Assembly: GCA_002423305.1 (NCBI GenBank)
Contig: DIVI01000002.1
Coordinates: 1 to 10,575 of the forward strand
DNA: 10,575 nt
Origin: Methylococcus sp. UBA6136
GTDB taxonomy: Bacteria > Pseudomonadota > Gammaproteobacteria > Methylococcales > Methylococcaceae
Direction: 5' to 3'
The position numbers and the translations under genes were made by a program. Under the pieces are notes generated by a model that was not told where the DNA came from, searched no databases, and worked only from the letters and a program-made list of their open reading frames with translations. Shown piece after piece: positions 6,097 to 10,575 of this stretch; position 1 is the stretch's first letter, and each line of letters opens with the position of its first letter.

Positions 6097-6606
6097 TTGG
6101 AGGAATTTGTCGAAGGGCTGATTTTCTACTACGCCATTTTCGAAGGCATCTGGTTCTATAACGGCTTCAGTCCTATCTTCAGCCTCCAGCGCCGCAACCT
6201 GATGGCGGGCACAGGCACTCAATTGCAATACATCATGCGGGATGAGGCGAACCACGTCGCCTTTGGCATCCGTCTGCTACGGGGACTGGAAGAGGAGGAA
6301 GGTGTTCGCCTGGAACAGGATAAAGTCCATGACCTTTTTCGGCAGGCGCTACTCCTCGAAGAGGCTTATGCACACCGGGTGATACCGTCGGTCCTGGGTT
6401 ACAACGCCCAGATACATGTCAAACAATCGCGCTTTCTGGCGAATCGCCGACTGAAACAACTCGGCTATGCGCCCCTCTTTGATACCGCTGAAAACGTTCT
6501 CCCTTGGCTGGATGAGCAAGTGAACGTGCAAAAGGAAAAGAACTTCTTCGAGACCCGCGTCACTGAATATCAGAGTGCTGCCAGCCTTGATGGCACTTGG
6601 GACTGA
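6097..6606 (+). pseudogene. nrdB: nrdB, 3' part: ribonucleotide reductase class I small subunit
   Basis: This piece encodes residues 157-325 of the reconstructed protein. The second ligand set is present: Glu172 in FEGIWFY and Glu206/His209 in MRDEANH. The 34-residue gap between the two glutamates equals that in E. coli R2 (204 and 238). The C-terminal tail (EYQSAASLDGTWD) would normally contact the large subunit. The TTG at 6097 is simply the next sense codon and not a natural start. The stop is 11 bp before the next gene, so the two were probably one transcript; the IS is likely to reduce that read-through. Confidence 0.9.
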
Positions 6607-6617
6607 GGATCCGGATC

Positions 6618-7391
6618 ATGCCACTGCCTTCTCTGGCCGCACTAATCGCTCTTTGGATCGCTGTGCCTGTGGCCACCGTTGACGCGGCCACGGTTGGCCC
6701 CGATCTCACTCTGCCAGAAGCAGACCGTCTGAACATCGAAACCAGCTTGGGAAAAGGAAGTCTTGGCCCACCGGTGCCGGCACTCAGTATTGACGAGTCA
6801 TCGCATTGGTTTCCCACACATCCCGGCACAAAGCTTTTCCAGGTCAGTCAGGGACCTGATACCGGATCTCTGCAATCCGTTGAATGGAAACCGGCGCCAG
6901 CCAACCCCACCAGTGGCCGATATCAGTTCGGCCATGAAGAAGTCATTCTCCTTCGAACCCAGAAAGACGGTAGTCTGGTGATCGAGGGAGTCGAGGATAT
7001 TCAGGCGGAATCGGTGACTCGTTATGATCCGCCCGAACCGTTCTTGATTAAAGGGTTGGCGCCGGGCGAACATCAACAGACACGAATGTCGGTCAAGGTG
7101 TTCTCTTCGCAAGATCCGAAGGAAGTGCCCCATCAAGGCGAGTTGCAAGTGACTTATGAGTATCTTGGTGCTTATCGCCTTTCGGTTCCTGCAGGCACTT
7201 TCGATACCGTCCTCACGAAATCCACATTCAGCGGAAAGGTAGGTCCGGCGAAGGTCGAAGACATCCAATACCGGTTCTTTGCCCAAAAGGCGGGTCTGGT
7301 AGCCACGGTCGAGAACCGGCAGGTGTCTGCGCTGCTGGTCTATCAGTCGAACAAGTCTATCGCCAAGGTGCTCAGTCAATCGTCGCATTGA
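6618..7391 (+). CDS. Exported protein of unknown function
   Basis: The 257-residue product starts with a clear signal peptide (MPLPSLAALIALWIAVPVATVDA, cleavage after about residue 23), so it should act in the periplasm. I do not recognise a named family with certainty. The C-terminal third contains YRLSVPAGTFDTVLTKSTF and QYRFFAQKAGLVATVE, a beta-rich pattern also seen in DUF3108-like exported proteins, in which a lipocalin- or barrel-like fold is likely. The ATG at 6618 is preferred to an upstream TTG at 6597 because it gives a proper signal peptide and has GAGGA upstream. It follows nrdB closely but nothing links it to nucleotide metabolism. Confidence 0.7.
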   Translation: MPLPSLAALIALWIAVPVATVDAATVGPDLTLPEADRLNIETSLGKGSLGPPVPALSIDESSHWFPTHPGTKLFQVSQGPDTGSLQSVEWKPAPANPTSGRYQFGHEEVILLRTQKDGSLVIEGVEDIQAESVTRYDPPEPFLIKGLAPGEHQQTRMSVKVFSSQDPKEVPHQGELQVTYEYLGAYRLSVPAGTFDTVLTKSTFSGKVGPAKVEDIQYRFFAQKAGLVATVENRQVSALLVYQSNKSIAKVLSQSSH

Positions 7392-7392
7392 T

Positions 7393-7422
7393 GAGGCTGA
7401 CACCACGCAGCAGAACAGCCTC
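7393..7422 (+). other. Inverted repeat between the exported protein gene and dinB
   Basis: GAGGCTG (7393-7399) and CAGCCTC (7416-7422) form a perfect 7-bp stem with a 16-nt loop, beginning 2 bp after the stop codon. No T-run follows, so a classical intrinsic terminator is unlikely; it may cap the upstream mRNA or be chance. Confidence 0.3.
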
Positions 7423-7435
7423 CTAACAACGCTGG

Positions 7436-8533
7436 ATGATTACGCCCCAACACTGCTTTCGCAAGATCATCCACGTCGATATGGATGCTTTCTATGCAGC
7501 CGTCGAACAGCGAGATCATCCTGAATTGCGGGGCAAGCCGGTCATCGTCGGTGGGCAACCGAATAGTCGCGGAGTAGTCGCTACCTGCAGTTACGAGGCG
7601 CGGGCCTTTGGCGTGCGCTCGGCGATGCCATCCAGTCAGGCGATGCGGCTCTGCCCAGAGGCGATCTTTGTACCGCCTCGGTTTGAAGTGTATCGGGAGA
7701 TCTCGGGCGAGATTCGGGACATCTTTCTGGATGTGACGGATATGGTGGAGGGTATCTCGTTGGATGAGGCCTATCTGGACGTGACCATGAGTTCGGCCTG
7801 CCAGGGGTCGGCTACGCTGATGGCCAGGGAAATCAAACAGCGCATTCGGAACTCGACCGGTCTCACCGCCTCCGCCGGGGTCTCCTACAACAAATTCCTG
7901 GCGAAAATCGCGTCCGACCGAAACAAGCCGGATGGCTTGTGCTGCATTTTGCCGCGCGCAGCGTCGGAGATTTTACGGGGCATGCCGGTGGGTCGGTTTC
8001 ACGGCATCGGCCCGGCCACAGAGCGAAAGTTGTCCGCGTTGGGCGTTGAGACCGGGGCGGATCTGGAACGCCTGTCGCTGGAAACCTTGTCCCAGCACTT
8101 CGGCAAAGCGGGTGAGTATTACTACCGGATCGTGCGGGGGCAGGATGATCGTCCAGTCAATCCGAATCGGGCGCGAAAGTCCTATGGTGCCGAGACCACA
8201 TTTGAAACTGACCTCGCAGACAGTCAGGTGATGCTGGAGCACCTCATCGCCTTGACTGAGCGGGTTTTGGGTAAGATGACCGCCCGCCAGGAATGCGGTT
8301 ATACGCTGACCCTGAAGGTCAAATATGCTGACTTTGAGCAAGTGACCCGGAGTCGCACTTTGGGGTTTCCTTTTCTGCGGACGGCGGATGTGGTGCCGCA
8401 CCTGATGGATCTGTTACGACGGACGGAGGCGGGTGAACGCAAGGTTCGCCTGTTGGGGGTGAGCTTTTCATCGCTGCTTGCCCTGTCCGTTAGGACTCGT
8501 GGGCAGTTGGATCTGTTTGATACGTTGTGTTGA
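7436..8533 (+). CDS. dinB: DNA polymerase IV (Y-family)
   Basis: This is a 365-residue translesion polymerase that copies damaged templates without proofreading. The N-terminal palm motif IIHVDMDAFYAAVE (11-24) gives the metal ligand Asp15, with Tyr20 as the steric gate. SLDEAYLDVT (109-117) gives Asp110 and Glu111. ASAGVSYNKFLAKIASDRNKP and the HhH-like GIGPATERKLSALGV follow, then the little-finger domain from about 245. The C-terminus contains QLDLF, a canonical sliding-clamp binding motif. Length and motifs are complete, so the gene looks functional. No Shine-Dalgarno is evident before the ATG and no LexA box (CTGT-N8-ACAG) is visible in the 45 bp upstream. Confidence 0.96.
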   Translation: MITPQHCFRKIIHVDMDAFYAAVEQRDHPELRGKPVIVGGQPNSRGVVATCSYEARAFGVRSAMPSSQAMRLCPEAIFVPPRFEVYREISGEIRDIFLDVTDMVEGISLDEAYLDVTMSSACQGSATLMAREIKQRIRNSTGLTASAGVSYNKFLAKIASDRNKPDGLCCILPRAASEILRGMPVGRFHGIGPATERKLSALGVETGADLERLSLETLSQHFGKAGEYYYRIVRGQDDRPVNPNRARKSYGAETTFETDLADSQVMLEHLIALTERVLGKMTARQECGYTLTLKVKYADFEQVTRSRTLGFPFLRTADVVPHLMDLLRRTEAGERKVRLLGVSFSSLLALSVRTRGQLDLFDTLC

Positions 8534-8569
8534 GTACGAGATTTTGCCTCTCAGGATCTCACCGACTCA
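8531..8569. terminator. Nested inverted repeats between convergent dinB and smbP-like genes
   Basis: TGAGT/ACTCA (8531-8535, 8565-8569) encloses GAGAT/ATCTC (8538-8542, 8556-8560). It sits in the 66-bp gap between convergent genes where a shared terminator is expected. No clear T-run follows on either strand, so the call is weak. Confidence 0.25.
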
Positions 8570-8599
8570 AGATAGTATTACACATGTTTTGGACGGTAT

Positions 8600-8947
8600 T
8601 TATCTCGCCTGCTTCAGTTCGGTCGCAGCATCCCGCATCTCCTCTTTGGCCGAGGTTGTGTTGAACTGCTTGGCTTGTTCGATGGCTTGTTTGGTATTCT
8701 TCTCAGCTTCGAGCAAGTGAACCAACTTGGCGTGGTCTGGCTCTCCCTGAGCCTTGGCCGCTTCGATATGTTTGAGAGCCGCTTCGGCATGCTCCCGAAC
8801 GTCACCTGAATCACCAGTGGTTTGAGCCGCTTTCTCAGCTCTTTCGAGGGCGGCATCCACGTGGCCGTCAGCGAAAACAACCCCGCAGCTAAATATACCC
8901 GCCGCAATAAAAGCCAATAAAAATCTGGCCGTCATAGTTTGATTCAT
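8600..8947 (-). CDS. Small exported SmbP-like protein
   Basis: The 115-residue product has a signal peptide (ARFLLAFIAAGIFSCGVVFA, cleavage before DGHVDAAL) and then an all-helical, Ala/Glu/Lys/His-rich body. Repeated A-x-x-H-x-E-A-A units such as REHAEAALKHIEAAKAQG resemble the small metal-binding protein SmbP of nitrifying bacteria. SmbP is a periplasmic four-helix protein that binds copper and other metals through repeated histidines. This copy has few histidines, so strong metal binding is uncertain. The ATG at 8947 is taken because it precedes a normal signal peptide. It begins 5 bp after the lipoprotein stop, so the two form an operon. Confidence 0.65.
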   Translation of the reverse strand: MNQTMTARFLLAFIAAGIFSCGVVFADGHVDAALERAEKAAQTTGDSGDVREHAEAALKHIEAAKAQGEPDHAKLVHLLEAEKNTKQAIEQAKQFNTTSAKEEMRDAATELKQAR

Positions 8948-8952
8948 CAACC

Positions 8953-9180
8953 TTAGTTCTTAGGCAGGTCCATGCTTTCAATCCCGACTTGCTGGCACTG
9001 CTTGCGCTTCATGAAGGCGCCAGGGGTCCCCATCGGATATTTGTCACGACAGGCGATATGGATCTTTTTGATGGCCAGTTGCAGCTGTTCTTTCTGAACC
9101 TGCTCCTGTTGCGCCTTGTTGGCTGAGGAAGCGCAGCCGGTGAGGCTGATCAATATGGCCGCTGAGATCAGGGTTTTCAT
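8953..9180 (-). CDS. Small lipoprotein of unknown function
   Basis: A 75-residue product with a clear lipoprotein signal: MKTLISAAILISLTGC, lipobox LTGC with the lipidated Cys at residue 16. The mature part has a Gln/Glu/Lys-rich helix (22-39) and a short domain with Cys44 and Cys62 (IACRDKYPMGTPGAF...KQC) that could form a disulfide. I do not recognise the family. It is the first gene of a two-gene operon with the SmbP-like gene. The residue after the lipidated Cys is Ala, so there is no Asp-type inner-membrane retention signal and sorting to the outer membrane is likely. Confidence 0.75.
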   Translation of the reverse strand: MKTLISAAILISLTGCASSANKAQQEQVQKEQLQLAIKKIHIACRDKYPMGTPGAFMKRKQCQQVGIESMDLPKN

Positions 9181-9228
9181 GGTGTCTTGGATGGCCTGGT
9201 TTTGAAGGAATACTGGAGAATATTGAAT

Positions 9229-9268
9229 CCGACGAAAGGACCTGCCGGACTGCGTGGCAGCCAGCAGG
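9229..9268 (-). terminator. Intrinsic terminator of the H-NS-family gene
   Basis: On the - strand a long hairpin is read: CCTGCTGG-CTGC-CAC-GCAG-T-CCGGCAGG, formed by 9261-9268 with 9241-9248 (one G-T pair) and 9257-9260 with 9250-9253. It is followed by TCCTTTCGT, moderately U-rich. It starts about 10 bp after the hns-like stop codon. Confidence 0.7.
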
Positions 9269-9277
9269 GTCTTTACA

Positions 9278-9601
9278 TTAGATCAAGAACTCTTCGATCC
9301 GACGGCCTTCGTTGATTAGGGCCACCAACCAGCGGGGCTTGACGCCGCGACCGGTCCAGGTCTGATCATGATTGTGAGGATTACGGTATTTGGGGGCCAC
9401 TTTGCTGCCTTTGCGGACAGAGACGGGCTTCTGGCCATCTGTGGTGATGGTGACCATGACGCCGATGGAGTCAGCCAGTTCTTTAATTTGGGCAATGACT
9501 GCGCGGCGGCTTTCTTTGCGTTTGTCTTCGAGGGCCTTCTGCGCTCTGGCCGCAAGGGCATGTAATTCTTCTAGAGAGAGATGGGAAAGATCTTGGCTCA
9601 T
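9278..9601 (-). CDS. H-NS family nucleoid-associated protein
   Basis: A 107-residue DNA-binding protein of the H-NS/StpA/BpH3 type. The N-terminal half (1-50) is a coiled-coil oligomerisation region (SLEELHALAARAQKALEDKRKE). The C-terminal domain shows YRNP (72-75) and TWTGRGVKPRWL (81-92), the signature loop that inserts in the minor groove of AT-rich DNA. Such proteins silence horizontally acquired genes. The start at 9601 (MSQDLSHLS) is chosen because AAAAGGT lies just upstream and the family begins there; a longer frame to 9658 carries no family sequence. It is a separate transcription unit, ended by the hairpin at 9229-9268. Confidence 0.9.
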   Translation of the reverse strand: MSQDLSHLSLEELHALAARAQKALEDKRKESRRAVIAQIKELADSIGVMVTITTDGQKPVSVRKGSKVAPKYRNPHNHDQTWTGRGVKPRWLVALINEGRRIEEFLI

Positions 9602-9678
9602 GTTTACCTTTTCAATGAGTAATACTATGGGAGAGGTCATGATATCAGGGTTGCCCAATTCAGTCTTATTGCCATGTC

Positions 9679-9694
9679 AGGATTTTTGAATCCT
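9679..9694 (-). terminator. Short hairpin after the Adhesin_E-like gene
   Basis: AGGATT and AATCCT (9679-9684, 9689-9694) pair around a 4-nt loop, about 20 bp downstream of the stop at 9715. No T-run follows on the - strand, so termination here is only possible. Confidence 0.25.
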
Positions 9695-9714
9695 CGCTGA
9701 TAACCCGTGCCCCT

Positions 9715-10143
9715 TTATTGGCAAACCACTTTATGGAGTATTTCGTTCAAGCTGCCGGCCGGCCATGATTGAAAGGTGCCGCTGCCGGTGTCCTGAAAGA
9801 CTACCTTCCCTTTGGCCATGGGTTTTCGATGAAAGCGGATAGCCATATCCCGAAGCTGATGGTGTGTGCAGTCCATCTCGATCTCTGACCGGACCGACTG
9901 AAAGGTACCGAACGATTCTTTGATCGGGACCGGGTAGTTGCTGAGGACGACAAGGGTAAATCCAACTGGAGTGGGCTGAAGGGTGGCGGGATCGAGGTAA
10001 TAGCGCTCTCCGCCCACTTCCGCTGTGGCATAGGGTTGCCACTCGGCCTGGACGGCCAGGGAACCAGTGAGGAGCAAGGTGATGGTCAGAAGCCGTAGTC
10101 TTGCCGAGTGAAATCGTTGCCTCACCTCAGGTCCCGTTCTCAT
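9715..10143 (-). CDS. Secreted Adhesin_E-like protein
   Basis: A 142-residue exported protein. A positively charged start (RQRFHSARLR) is followed by LLTITLLLTGSLAVQA, with likely cleavage before EWQPY (residue 34). The mature part resembles the surface-adhesin E domain: tryptophan near the start, GGERYYLDPATLQ (45-56), VVLSNY, SVRSEIEMDC (83-92) and a final Cys (141) that may pair with Cys92. In the one studied case the domain binds host proteins; in environmental bacteria its role is unknown. The ATG at 10143 is the last before the signal peptide and lies inside the end of ihfB, overlapping it by 17 bp. Confidence 0.65.
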   Translation of the reverse strand: MRTGPEVRQRFHSARLRLLTITLLLTGSLAVQAEWQPYATAEVGGERYYLDPATLQPTPVGFTLVVLSNYPVPIKESFGTFQSVRSEIEMDCTHHQLRDMAIRFHRKPMAKGKVVFQDTGSGTFQSWPAGSLNEILHKVVCQ

Positions 10144-10414
10144 TGACGCTGTCGCGTAAGGGTTTTCCGGGCTTGAAGTGCGGGAGTCGGCGGGCAGACA
10201 TGGAGAGTTTCTCACCCGTCTTGGGGTTACGGACCTGCCTGGCCTCATAGGCGCGGGTGCTGAAACTGCCAAAGCCGCGGATCTCGATACGGCCGCCCGA
10301 TACAAGGGTCTCGGTCATCTGATCGAGCAGGACTTTGACGGCCACGTCGAGGGTGGCGAGCGGCAATTCTGGGTTGATCTCACCGAGGCGTTGGATGAGG
10401 TCGGATCGGTTCAT
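10127..10414 (-). CDS. ihfB: Integration host factor beta subunit
   Basis: A 95-residue HU/IHF-family protein. The start MNRSDLIQRLGEINPELP, GGRIEIRGFGSFSTR (40-54) and RNPKTGEKL (62-70) in the DNA-bending arm match IHF beta, as does PHFKPGKPLRD (78-88). Arg42, Glu44 and Arg46, used by IHF beta to read its DNA site, are all present, which separates it from HU. With the alpha subunit it bends DNA at specific sites for recombination, replication and transcription. In many proteobacteria the gene follows rpsA; here a divergent stretch and a putative IS3-type gene lie upstream. Its last 17 bp overlap the next gene, suggesting coupling. Confidence 0.92.
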   Translation of the reverse strand: MNRSDLIQRLGEINPELPLATLDVAVKVLLDQMTETLVSGGRIEIRGFGSFSTRAYEARQVRNPKTGEKLSMSARRLPHFKPGKPLRDSVNENGT

Positions 10415-10532
10415 GTGGGCCAGTGTGCGCCGAAAGGTTGGTAAGTGGGACCATGGACCCGTGTAAGGTTCCCTTCATTCTTCGCCCACCAAGGGTAACG
10501 TAAGATGAACGTTATCGAAGTGGAGAAGAGAG

Positions 10533-10575
10533 ATGAAGATTCCAAAGCAGGTATACACCCAAGAGTTCAGGGAAC
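10533..10575 (+). CDS. Start of a probable IS3-family transposase orfA (cut by window end)
   Basis: The 14 residues MKIPKQVYTQEFRE resemble the N-terminus of IS3-family orfA proteins (pattern K.Y.x.EFRExAVKL). A purine-rich GGAGAAGAGAG lies directly upstream of the ATG. With so little sequence the call rests on this short match. The left end of the element cannot be fixed, though a TGTAAGG at 10461-10467 is a possible border. Confidence 0.5.
   Translation, partial: MKIPKQVYTQEFRE

Noticed and set aside
6798..7406. A 202-codon - strand open frame
   Set aside because: It is antisense to the exported protein gene, which has a signal peptide and a sound start.
7973..8401. A 142-codon - strand open frame
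   Set aside because: Shadow of dinB.
9602..9658. N-terminal extension of the H-NS-like protein
   Set aside because: The family begins at MSQDLS, with a ribosome site directly upstream.
1..10575. CRISPR array, tRNA or rRNA genes
   Set aside because: No regularly spaced repeats and no cloverleaf or rRNA-like stretches were seen on either strand.

Overview
The window looks like a chromosomal segment of a gammaproteobacterium. The basis is an H-NS-type protein with a YRNP...TWTGRGVKPRWL DNA-binding tail, an IHF beta subunit, a DinB polymerase, an SmbP-like protein, paired NrdR-type boxes, and moderately GC-rich sequence with mostly TGA/TAA stops. The exact lineage cannot be read from the sequence; an environmental Chromatiales- or Competibacter-like organism would fit, but this is inference.

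Left part (1 to about 3850) is accessory and decaying. It holds a DUF1778/GNAT (TacA-TacT type) toxin-antitoxin pair on the + strand (268-1049) and a ParD/ParE pair on the - strand (1373-1935). It also holds an unrecognised - strand gene with a winged-helix-like C-terminus (2084 to about 3240), broken by an in-frame TAG. A second, truncated copy of that gene's 3' end lies at 1046-1294, so parDE is bracketed by about 250-bp direct repeats. At 3248-3846 are the C-terminal remnant of a large serine recombinase and the small gene that usually follows such recombinases, the latter carrying two in-frame TAG codons. This reads as an old integrative element kept partly by its addiction modules.

Middle part (3850-6606) is a class I ribonucleotide reductase small-subunit gene (nrdB) preceded by two NrdR-box-like palindromes 32 bp apart. 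An IS1380-family insertion sequence (4452-6092) splits the gene in the opposite orientation. The IS has 15/16-matching terminal repeats and a TTCA target duplication. Removing it restores an in-frame 325-residue NrdB with all six metal ligands and the radical tyrosine, so the insertion looks recent.

Right part (6618-10414) looks like ordinary chromosome. In order it has an exported protein of unknown role, dinB (Pol IV, +), a small SmbP-like exported protein and a small lipoprotein (- strand operon), an H-NS-family protein with a clear intrinsic terminator, a secreted Adhesin_E-like protein, and ihfB, whose end overlaps the Adhesin_E-like gene. The last bases (10533-10575) begin what looks like an IS3-family orfA. 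No tRNA, rRNA or CRISPR array was seen.

The points most worth a second look are the IS-split nrdB under NrdR boxes, the direct repeats around parDE, and the fact that every interrupted reading frame on the left is interrupted by TAG. No clearly new defence or metabolic system was identified; the unrecognised - strand gene is the best candidate for an undescribed family.
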